A DNA stretch of 64,000 nt from Balanoglossus misakiensis (taxonomy: Eukaryota; Hemichordata): assembly GCA_040954595.2 (NCBI GenBank), contig CM082577.2, positions 8,866,001-8,930,000 of the forward strand, in the 5' to 3' direction. The notes under the pieces are model-generated. The model saw only the letters and a program-made list of their open reading frames with translations, made no database searches and was not told the origin of the DNA. Positions 22,911-32,822 of this stretch are shown one piece after another (within the stretch, counting starts at the first letter, position 1; each line of letters starts with the position of its first letter). The translations under genes and the position numbers were made by a program.

Positions 22911-25443
22911 ATGGAATCATCCAAAAAAGGAATTAAAAAGAAACTCTTGACGATACTGTATATTGTGAAAGATGGGCAAGTGCTGCTGGGTCTCAAGAAG
23001 CGAGGTTTTGGTGCGGGCAATTGGAATGGTTTCGGTGGCAAAGTCCAGGAGGGCGAAAGCATTGAACAAGCAGCCAAACGGTGAGTCTGGGAACCATATA
23101 ACACATATTGCTCCAGATGACAATTAAGATGATCTGCGCGGTAATCTACAGTAAACTATAGCCTTAAATCTTTTCAACTACAGTCACACAAGATATCTCC
23201 AATGCGCTATTAAGTGTGTTCTAAATGTAATATTATCATCAAACAGACCGTGCAATTTTCACTGTGTATAATTTTAGATCATCCCACCGAGTGTAATTGT
23301 TTTTGCCTCGTGGGTGAGTGATGATGGCTTCCTCCTTTGATTGAAATGGCTTTTCATAAAGAGGATACTCTGTGTCGTCCGTGACAGTTGATTGGGACAA
23401 GATAATGGGGCAGGAAATGAGGCAATCAAGTCATGTGGACTCGTTATACCCAACATGCGGAGGTGGTTGTTTTCCAGGGCATGCTTGGATGAGACACAGT
23501 GATTGTCTGTGGCCTGTTAGATGATTATGTATCTATAGAGTCTATGTACTTGTCTTTGTACAACCAGCTGCCATGTCTTTGTTCTCCAAAAGTTTGTGAA
23601 AGAGTACGTGCCATCAGAGTTATGAAAAGTATGAAAAGTCTTATGAAAAGTGTGTGTGTGTTGCTTGATTTGCAGAGAGTTGGAGGAAGAGAGCAGTCTA
23701 ACTGTAGATCACCTGCAGAAGATCGGAGTCGTTGATCAAGAATTTGTCGATGACCCTGTCATTTTGGAGATACACATCTACAGAGCAAACAGTTACCATG
23801 GTGATCCGACAGAATCAGAAGGTAGGTCGGGGTGCAGTGTGGATGGAGCTTCCGCAAAAATCAGTCAGAACCTATATTTTTACATAAATGGACAGACTTG
23901 TCTTCAGCCGATGCTTTGGTTGTCTTTGTTTCATTTTTCAGAGCATATATGGCACACACTCCCATAGACTCTCTCTCACAGCCCACGGTTCGCTACAACA
24001 AGGCTCTTCACTGACACGCCCTCAACCGTTTGGCAAGAAGCAGGGAGAAGCATCGTTTGGTGTTGTGTAGCGAACCTCTCGCCGGGCACACATGCAATCA
24101 GACCAAAAGCCTGCACGGACGGCGAGAGGGGTTGTGAGAGCTACTGAGTCTAACACTCCCACTACAGTCTCCCTCCCTACCCCCGACCCCCCTCCCCCTT
24201 TCTACCCCTCTCCATTCCTCTCTGTGTGTGGAGAAAATGCCTGTGATACAATCTCAAGGGCACAATTTGCCCACATTAGACTTAATTTTAATTTAAAACC
24301 CCCAAACATTGAACATAAATGAATAAATAACAGCCTTCCATTGTGTGCATGCTCCATGGAACTTTTACAACAGCGATAAACCTGATAAATTCCAAACAGA
24401 GAAAATCCTTTTTCAAGGCCTGTTGGAATATCGTTTGTCAATTTTGTAGTGGGTGTCTCAAAGAAAGCTATATATTCAGATGACGTAACTCGACATGTAG
24501 ATTATAGACTTATGAAATGGGGGAATTTGAACAGATTTGAGAGAAACTTGATATTTTTTGTGAAAATTTAATGCAATGCAAATCTTGCTTGTATTTAAAT
24601 GTTGGAGACTGGCGAGTCTTTCAGTACAAGTGACATTTGCATTCATGAATAATGCAGGCTGACTCCACAGGTGAAACAGATTATCTTAAGTAATTTATCC
24701 GCATGTGTGAAACAGAGTTTTTTGTTAATGAAACTCATTCTGCGCATATGTAGCTTTCAGTTTCAGGATTAGAAATGGAAACTGATTCCCCCTATGAACA
24801 GCAAAGTTTCAGATATTTTCCCCCAAGCAGAATAGTGTTAAAATAAGTTGTAAATTAAACAACCTGTCCAGGAGAAACATACGTCGTATACAAAACCTAG
24901 ATGCATGAACATAGTATGTGAGGGTTGGATATATACTCCAATGTGCTAATAGCACATTGGAGTCATGTGCATTGCCTTTAAGAAGGCCAATCATCATTGG
25001 CCATTTGTTTGTCTGCTGTACACCTGTTAGGAGAGTGAACTGCCAATGAAAAACAACCTTTCAAGACTGATGTACATTGTGTGTGAAATGCACTGCTCTG
25101 TGTGTACATTTATTGATTGCAACCGTATTCAGGTTCTCATATGTACAAGCAGTGGAGTAGAAGCATTTCTCTGCCAATAGAGGGCGCTTTTAGAACACCA
25201 ATCGCTCTATAAACGTTTGTCTCATTTTGTGTGTGTGCAGAGATGAAGCCCCAGTGGTTTGACGTCGACAAGATCCCCTTTGATGAGATGTGGCTGGATG
25301 ATCGGCAGTGGTTTCCCTACATGCTGAAGGAGACCCCATTCTATGCCTACTATCTCTTTAAAGGCTTCCACAAGATACTGAAGGAGAATCTTCGAGAAGT
25401 GAGCGCGGCGGATATCAGGAGTCATCTGGATAGTTCCAGGTGA
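22911..25443 (+). CDS. NUDT1/MTH1-like oxidised purine nucleotide hydrolase, copy 2
   Basis: Coding exons 22911-23080, 23676-23821 and 25241-25443 give 172 aa. The Nudix box runs G43 to L65, with REL-E-EE at 57-62 and Ser64 in place of the usual Gly. Pocket residues K29, F33, W38-N39, W123, D125-D126 and W129 are conserved, so activity is likely. Intron phases equal those of copy 1 (after 2 nt of the box Arg codon, then 1 nt of a Glu codon), and the last two exons are the same length (146 and 203 nt), which shows tandem duplication. By hand count the middle exons share 27 of 49 residues, so the duplication is old. The N-terminus is Lys-rich (SSKKGIKKK). The start lies 2 nt after the acceptor. 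Confidence 0.93.
24935..24963. repeat. Near-perfect palindrome
   Basis: Arms ACTCCAATGTGCTA and TAGCACATTGGAGT are perfect complements separated by one base. It lies in the last intron of NUDT1-like copy 2. Confidence 0.85.
25174..25188 (+). promoter_or_regulatory. CTCF-like motif 2
   Basis: CCAATAGAGGGCGCT fits the core CTCF consensus CCANYAGRKGGCRS at every position. It lies about 50 bp before the last exon of NUDT1-like copy 2. Confidence 0.5.
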
Positions 25444-25558
25444 AGAGGACAGATTGGAGACTGGATAGAAATTACTCAGAGAGCATTCACTTTGTTCGTC
25501 TCAGGTGAATGAAGCCAGCTAGTTCAGTGATTTTCATGCATCCTGATGCAGTTCAGTT

Positions 25559-25651
25559 TTAACCCTTTGACCCCCAGTTCCCTCTTTAGAGGTCCAGCCT
25601 TACCATAGAAAACAATGGCTTTGGACTGAACCATGGTGGCTAAGAAGTTAT
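25559..25651. mobile_element. 93-bp TTAA MITE, copy 4
   Basis: Starts TTAACCCTTTGACCCCC; the internal AGAGGTCCAGC block and GAACCATGGTGG are clear, and the right terminus is degraded. It lies in the 3'UTR of NUDT1-like copy 2. Confidence 0.65.
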
Positions 25652-25668
25652 AACAGGCAAGTAAATGA

Positions 25669-25678
25669 ATAAATAAAG
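25669..25678 (+). terminator. Poly(A) signals of NUDT1-like copy 2
   Basis: Overlapping AATAAATAAA about 225 nt after the stop codon. A 93-bp MITE lies between the stop and this signal, so the element would be in the 3'UTR. Confidence 0.5.
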
Positions 25679-27929
25679 ACAGGGCCAAATTTCTCCAAAG
25701 TTTCAGAGGAGTTTTCCGCAGTTGAAACCAAGAATCCAAGTCCTGCACCTTCCAAATACCTGTCGTCAGAGAGATGACCCCTGACCCAAGGTGCTTAGCC
25801 CCAGATCTGTTACGGTATAAAGGATAACGTTACAAACAGGACCTGTGTACGAGCTGTTTACACCAAACAAGTCACTATAATGCTTCCCAATTTCCCCTCA
25901 GGAACTTGGAAGCCACTCAACTGTTGACATTACAGGAATCATGTAACAGAAGAAGTTAAATGAAACTCCGGCTCAATCGCCCATGAAATGAACACCTGGT
26001 GAAAATGGCACGACTCTTCGCGGTTTTGTAATTCAAAACTTTGCAGTGCGCGATTTCAAAACAGGAAACGACTGGCAGCTCCGGGGAAATGTTACATGGA
26101 TTTTATTGCATCTACAGTATTAAACAGGACACGAAAACCATGCACTGAAACGTACACTGATTATTACAGAGCAGGGTTAAGTATATACATAATAAGCGGC
26201 AATGAATCTGACTGAGGTATGAAATGGACACATCAAAATACTGTTGAAATGTACAGGGCAGATGTGTTTCCTAGTCAGCTCAGTGTGAAATTAATACATT
26301 TAGTACATCACTGTTGTGATTCAACTATCGTCTTTGTTAGTAATTCAGGAGTTCTGTGTGTAGTTGTACTTCAAAGGAAATACTATATTTCCTATGTGAG
26401 AAGCACTGCCATGTCATAACATTATGAAATATTTTTTTTAAAAATACCTGTTATATTTATACGGGTTAATTAGGAGCCTGATACTCTGTGCTTGTCAATG
26501 TGGGCATTATCTTTTGGAAAATTTCATGAACTTTGACAAGCAGTGGTCGGTCATTTGGTGCAAGACCGAGTTTTGGACTCCAGGCTTATATCCTGGGTGA
26601 TACCTCAAACATAAAACATTTGAGAGAAAACCATATTTAAATCTGAGCTTGTAGGTCAGGTCTTTGGTATTTTGGTCAGTGGAAATAACACTGAGCTACT
26701 CTCAAAAGAAGTAAGACTATAGCTTAACTCAAGTGTGAATGGTTTGTCATTATTGTTGTGTAAGTTTTGTTACTTGAACATACAGAATAATACATGAAAA
26801 ATGTTGACGAAAATAATATGATTTCAGAAGTTCGCATTTTCAGATGTAAATGCATGGCGCTTTTTTTCAATTGGACGGATAATGTACATGTAATTTCACC
26901 ACAGAACACCAGGCATACAGCTACACCAGATAAAACGCTGGCACATAAATACAACATGCGGTATTTGAATATGTTTTATGCCCAGCGAAAACATGTTGAC
27001 AGACTCTTCTGAACAATTGAGCAAATTCCTCTTGTGATACAAAAATAAAATGTGATGTTGCTTACAAAAAGAATTGTACATTCAGCATACTGATAGTTTT
27101 ATAATAAAATTCTCACCTAGCACTTACAATTTGCACATTGTACATCAATAACCAGAAGTGGTACCGTCCGTATGTTTGGTTTTGAGTGGTTAAGTGGCCT
27201 CGTTTCATTTTGACATATTTGACACATCTACCAATCTTTAAGACTGAGCTATGGACAGCTACATACACTTTCAACGCCAACGAATCTATGGTTTGTGGAA
27301 GATAAATAATAAGTTACCCACACGATGAAAAGGGACTGCATTAGCAATGTGGAAGATGTCGATAAAAATCAGTTGGGCTATAAATTAAAGTGAGTTGCAA
27401 GTGTTAGACTTCATAATACTAAGCACATTAGCCATCTGCTGATAGAGGGCGCTATGCTAGACATGACAATCAAACATAATTCAGTAAAACTAAAATAGTC
27501 TTTAGTTTTCACCGAACATCTGGTTGGACTTGATTATGTAAATGCAATGAAGATTTGGAATATTGAACAATTTATTGAAATATTAAAAATTCAGAGGCGA
27601 GCAACTGCCTCAGGTCTGCATGATCGTTTGATTCTTGACAAGATTTCATCGAATCTTCATTAGTCCCTTCTCCGAGTGTGTTGTTGTTTACAGACGTTCG
27701 CATCTTCTCTGACCGTTACGCCACATGCCATCCAACCAGACACCCTGGTTTGTTGTCAAGAACGCCGCAAGTCATGCACGTCTGTGGAAGCGTATAGAAG
27801 AAAAAGAAGTGTATCAGTTTGATCGTTGATGGCGCTATCAACGTTTTCCTGTTGCATGCTCTGTCAATGGCACGAAAAGGAAAAACACGCAATCTGGAGA
27901 TAGCAGACTCGGAAATTAAGAAAATTTAT
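25679..27929. other. Intergenic DNA downstream of the NUDT1-like pair
   Basis: No exon that I can support beyond a weak acceptor-like site at 27694 followed by a 43-codon plus-strand open stretch. Contains CTCF-like motif 3. Confidence 0.5.
27438..27453 (+). promoter_or_regulatory. CTCF-like motif 3
   Basis: GCTGATAGAGGGCGCT in the intergenic DNA downstream of the NUDT1-like pair; core AGAGGGCGC conserved. Confidence 0.4.
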
Positions 27930-29383
27930 ACTTACTCCCTGAGTATGTCATCGTTGAGTGAAACGGCACATGAAAAGCAAAACAAACAAACATAGAATAT
28001 GTAAATTCATCCAGTCATGGGGACATTTTTTGCAGCTCTTATTTGATTTAAATAACCATGATTCTTTGTCATTTCATTTATCATCATCCTCATCGCTCTT
28101 CATGCTATATGACGTAGGATGCACGGGAACTGGAATATTGTTTCATTGTTTAATAAATATAAATGCAACAGGCTTTCGACTGAAAGTTAAACAATCCGTT
28201 TGTAAAACTTACCCCCTGAATTACAATTCACCCGAAGAATATGGAAGAGAAAGGAAAGAAAATAGTTAAATCAATGAAACTAAAATTTCCCTTGCATTTT
28301 ATAAAAGTAGTCCCCCCTCCCCAATTTTGCAAAACATCTGAAACGCAGACCTCATGGACCGCAATATTGGCTGGCGCCCTCTTTGACACACTTGTCTATT
28401 ACTTTGTTTTAGCTTGATATGTGCACCAGTAATTCCGTCCCCTTGAGTTGCTAGGATTACCCCAGTTAATCCAGCGTCTCCTTTGATCCGAGCCGATCCC
28501 GCACGGCGTTCGCGGCGATCCTTGTGAAAATCCACCGCCCGAAAGCAACGGAACACACAAACGGATTAGGCACCCAGCTCATAAACTCGCGTGAAGTTAA
28601 AAATAGAAGGGAAGTGAGCACTTGTGTGGGGTTTAGCCAAGATAATCCAACCATGGTATACTTACGAAGAGTTGTAACTGCAGGCCGACGGTGGTAGTGG
28701 GGACAATTTTGGTGTCGCATTATTTGGCGGGAAAAAAAGCAAACAAAATAAGTCAATGGAAGTAACATGTTGATAAATGATATTCTGCGAAGTTGCGAGA
28801 CAAGAAGTCAGACCGACGACGACAACAGACAGGAAAATGTCTGTATAGATACGATTATGGAAAACCGAGATCTCGTGACAGAAATTCACAAAGTATCCTT
28901 TAAAACGATTCTTTCACTGACGTCATCTACAAATCGCGTCCTGAATGAGAATGATAAAACCAGAATACATGTAATACTTACAATCTGTTGGATGTAGAAA
29001 TCCGACATCGGAACACACGAGGGAGAGAGAAAAAAGGAAAAACAGGATTTACGATTGCGTAGAATATCGCTCCTGTTTTGTGACACATTCGAAGTATCCA
29101 CGCGATTCGCGGTAAAATGTATGATCACACTGCATTGCATAACATCACTCTTACATTACGAATTATTATTGGACACTCCTAATCCAATGGCTGTTCCGAT
29201 ATCCGTTCCACACTACACATCTGTGCTGTCTCGTTTCTAATTAAAAGTTGTAAAATCCCGAAGTTCTGTTTCTATCGATGTACTGGCAAGTAGGTATATA
29301 TTTCCTCCTGTTTGTCTCATATGTTGTCTGTCTGTCTGCGCGCGTGTCTCTCTGTAATCATGTGTAAATTTCACTTACCGGCT
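27930..29383 (-). other. Cluster of five microexon-like or recursive-splice-like sites
   Basis: On the minus strand, AG followed by exactly 3 nt (or 12 nt once) and then GTAAGT occurs at 29373-29383 (CCG), 28976-28986 (ATT), 28660-28679 (12 nt), 28207-28217 (GGG) and 27930-27940 (GGA). Each lies roughly 25-50 nt downstream of a pyrimidine tract. All insert lengths are multiples of three. They lie downstream of the RING exon on the same strand, which ends in phase 0. Whether any is spliced cannot be told from sequence. Confidence 0.3.
28372..28387 (-). promoter_or_regulatory. CTCF-like motif 4
   Basis: TGTCAAAGAGGGCGCC on the minus strand, within the interval that holds the microexon-like sites. 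Confidence 0.4.
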
Positions 29384-31083
29384 ACCAAGATGAAAGTATT
29401 ACGACGATTGACAGGGTGGGGAGAGAAAAGGGGGAAAAAGAAAACAAAAACGAAGACAGTCAGATTTTGCTAGGCTATTGCTTTTTCGTATCATATATAT
29501 TTTTTGGAACATGACAACAAAACATTGCGTTTAATTAATTTTACACCATAGTCACCGGAATGGTGAACAGACTGAAAAGCCATTGGACACACGGCAAACT
29601 AAAATGTCACCGGGGTTCAACCGGTTCACCGTAGGCTAAAATTTGAAGCCGGGCACCTTAATTGATGCCCCCTATAAATTCCAGCGACATTTTGTTTGAA
29701 CAGAGATGACCTCTTGACCCTCACCTTATAATGAGTATAACTGAATGAGTGAGATTAGCCACGACATTGTTCTGTGCCGCGGAGTGTAATCATTTTGCCG
29801 TTAGGGTACCCTCGAACATTCTAACCACGTGACGGAGATACCCGTAGCGTTTTTGTATCAACAGTTTCCAGCTGGCGGAGGGAGGGGGGGGGGCTTTGAT
29901 ATCGTAGGCCTACTGAGATCCATGTCGCCGTTTGGTGTCATTGCCAATAGCAACTGCAGTTGGCTTCAAACTTGAACAGCGTTTCTTTCGTGTTTTTTTT
30001 TAAATACCATAACAGCGATTTATACGCCAAAGGTAAAATTCATGTTTTATTGCAGCTACTTTTTGTTTCCATGGCAACTGGAAAACAAACGCACCTCACT
30101 GTTGGTGGTGGCCGTGTCTTTACCCGGTGCCCTGTCGTAGATATTGTCGAAATTTCTTAAACGCTGTGACAGTGAGAATAGTTATTGAGAGAGAAAAAAC
30201 AACAACAACAAAAGATTGTGAAACTTCCATTATTCTCTTATTTGTAAAGGCACTATTTGATGATCGGTGTTGGCCTGCTGTTAAGTAGGTGGCAATCCTT
30301 TCTTCGACGCCTCGTACACTTGTCCGCTATTTCTTCAGAAGTGGGTCTGCACGGGTCAACACACTCCGCTGCGATTTGCACGCTTTGTTTGCAATAAATC
30401 CTCACGGAGAATTTCTCCCTTTGAAATAAACCAACTGCGCAAGTATATCGACGCAAGCATGGCAGAAACTATGGGTACGAGGTCAAAACAAATATTTACG
30501 CGAAACAAACGTGGCGGGGAAAGTGAAGCACACGGTTGGTCTTGGTGTGATCATGAGTTCGATTAGTGCATGGCGTGGCGTCGGTTTCTGTTCGTCTTTC
30601 TCAAATTGTTTTAAAAGTACCGCGAGGTTAAACTTTTTTTCAGTGAATTCTTACCGTTTGATGAAAATGTTACCAAGTTTATTTTAACGACGATAGTCTA
30701 CAGAGCCAATATATTGGTTAAAATAACCACCGGCTTAATTTGCTTTTAATTTTCTTCAATATTTCTGTATGATCGACCACTCGTCGCTATGGAGACAGCA
30801 AACGAACTTCAGGCAGGCTGCATAAGCAAACCAATCCGCGTCTACGCTTTAAATTAAATGTCTGCATAGTTTTGGTAGATCAACGGTCGCTTGGGACAAC
30901 TTTGTTTCTGCGGGAAGGTTGGGGTACAGACACATACACGTCCCCGACTAATGCATTTCATCCTGTTGAATTCAAAGATACGAACCTACTATATAAAAAT
31001 CTACTGATTGTTTTTTTTAACTTAAATTTGTTCTAATTTAAGCGAAGTAAATCCTTGATGATTCGCACATTAATGGTGTTTAA

Positions 31084-31262
31084 AGGTATACAGTCACCTC
31101 CAATTTACATACGCCCATATATGTCAGAAATGGCACATTTGTGTGTTCTGAAGAACATATGTAGGCGCTCTTTTTTCGCGTGTGCCACCCACCGAAAAAA
31201 CTGTGATTGGCTGGATCTCAATTTCCCATGGTAACTGTAGCTATATTTGCATAGGTGACCGC
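31084..31262 (+). mobile_element. GGTATACAGTCACC MITE-like element
   Basis: The element is about 180 bp. Its left end GGTATACAGTCACCT is mirrored at the right end by AGGTGACCGC. Internal sequence is shared with 187-309 in opposite orientation. Short terminal inverted repeats and no coding capacity suggest a non-autonomous DNA transposon. Confidence 0.6.
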
Positions 31263-31688
31263 GTCAAAACGACACATAACGCCAACGGAACGAAGCTGCA
31301 AGTTTTAAGGGAATACTAGTACATACAAGCAAGTTTCCATGCGTACAAGGAACCACAGACCCTCAATCACTGACTGCATGGTGTGAGAATCTCTCGCCAA
31401 TCTCCCAGATTTTCATTCCCTTGATAAGAACGGCCTACATGACGTCATAACCATGACAGGGTACAGCTTTTGCAGTATTCCCCCCCCCTCCCCTCCACCA
31501 TGCACAACTACGTACCTCACGCTCAATGACAATACACGACATAAAACAGCGAAATTGTCAATCGCTTTTGTAACACGTCTGCGCGGAGGACGACTTCGCG
31601 GTTTGCTTGTCTTAATGGCGTCGTTTCCAGAAAGAAAATCGAAAGCACGTCATTAGTGATGCTTCTATAATCGAAGGCCGTTCATTGT

Positions 31689-31754
31689 GATGCTCCCAGT
31701 TTTTTTTTTTTTTTTTTTTTTTTTTGGGGGGGGGGGGGGGGGAGGGGAGCATCT
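31689..31754. repeat. T-run/G-run flanked by inverted GATGCTCCC
   Basis: About 27 T followed by about 18 G, enclosed by GATGCTCCC on the left and GGGAGCATC on the right. It looks like the remains of a tiny inverted-repeat element or a processed tail; it could form a G-quadruplex. Confidence 0.6.
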
Positions 31755-31849
31755 GAGGACGCATCATACTGAATAATCGATAATAACAAAGGGTCTTGTT
31801 ATTGATTTCAAAATCCTTGTAACCATAATCGGTAACGTTTCTTACTCAC

Positions 31850-32822
31850 CCCTTTGTGCCAGGAGCACGCCTTTTCGTGATTTTTACTCTGTTTGAACTT
31901 CTTCCGGCATCTGCTGCACTGCAGCGGGTGATCTTCGGTCCTTGACGGCGAAGGGGCCGGGAGACGCAAGGCACTGCGGGCGCTGCTTGTCTGCCGCCTG
32001 ACCGGCAAGAAATCGCGACCTGTCCGTAAACCGTCGGGCTCGGTGAACGCACTCTGCGTCCGTGAAATCCCTGGCTCGCCGTTCGTAATCGCCAGCGGCC
32101 CTCCTCCGCTGCTGCTCAGTGACAGACTGTCTTCGCTGCCGTTCATCGAGTTGGGACGCAGCCCGTACCTGGCCCTTTCGACTCTGTCGATCTCCCGATC
32201 GAAGGCGTACCTATCGTTCTGAACTTCCTTCTGGTGCCTTCTGATGTCTTTCCTGGTCTGTATGACGCTGCGCACTCTCTCGTTGGCCAGTTTTTTGTCC
32301 ATGCATTTTCTCTTCCTCTGGTGGCTAAACAACAGACAGTGGTACGTTTTGAAACCGCAGGCTTGGCAGACTTCCCACCGATAGTCGCACCGTTCCACGT
32401 GGGCCTTCACGTCCCTGCGGAGGAATCGGAGCTTGCAGCCGCGTAGCGAGAACGGGCAGTCGACCTGCGTCAGACCGCAGTCCTTGTCCAGGTGGCGGGG
32501 CAAGTCTCTGAGCTTGCACGAACCGCCGCAGTTCTGGTTGCAGGCAATCTCCAGCGAGAGCAGCTTTTCCTGCAGGACTATCGACGGCTTGGAGAGGGTG
32601 TCTTTCAAAGCTTCGTTGCAAACCGGGCAGAAGCGAGAGCTCTCCGATTTCAGGCGCTTCCGAATGCACGCAGAACAGTAGGTGTGTAAGCAGCTCGGGA
32701 AGTTCGACACCGGGTCCAGGTAGACGCACCGGCAGATCGGGCACAGAAGCTCGGAGTCCACACTGCCGACGAAGCGGTCCACTTCTAGACCCATATTTTC
32801 TCCAGGCGGCACCAAACGCTCG
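31850..32822 (-). CDS. RING + TRAF-type zinc finger protein, main exon (gene incomplete)
   Basis: Probable E3 ubiquitin ligase. I place the start at ATG 32794 (MGLEVDRFVGSV), which resembles the MGFELDRF start of PDZRN proteins and has a good Kozak context. The upstream in-frame ATG at 32833 lies inside the acceptor tract TCTTACAG, whose AG ends at 32823. From that start, a C3HC4 RING uses C18, C21, C35, H37, C40, C43, C56 and C59. A TRAF-type zinc finger follows at about 85-146, then a basic, charged helix (about 165-210) and a Ser/Gly-rich linker. Near the exon end, CSRCRKKF (C293, C296) and ACSWHKG (C310, H313) resemble the first half of a CHORD-type zinc module. The exon stops at a strong donor (GTGAGT) in phase 0 after 315 codons. 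If unspliced, the frame ends 13 residues later at 31808. No PDZ domain is visible in the window. Confidence 0.88.

Larger units (their letters stand above)
29384..31807. other. Intron or intergenic DNA below the RING exon
   Basis: The remaining RING gene exons should lie on the minus strand here or lower, but I could not identify them. Contains the MITE-like element at 31084 and a long homopolymer tract at 31700. Confidence 0.5.

Noticed and set aside
28299-28768. Overlapping minus-strand frames of 85-100 codons as RING gene exons
   Set aside because: No zinc-ligand pattern, and no acceptor or donor pair consistent with phase 0.
27930-29383. Tandem spliced-leader RNA genes
   Set aside because: Donor-bearing segments are unlike each other, and I saw no shared leader or Sm site, so a spliced-leader cluster does not fit.
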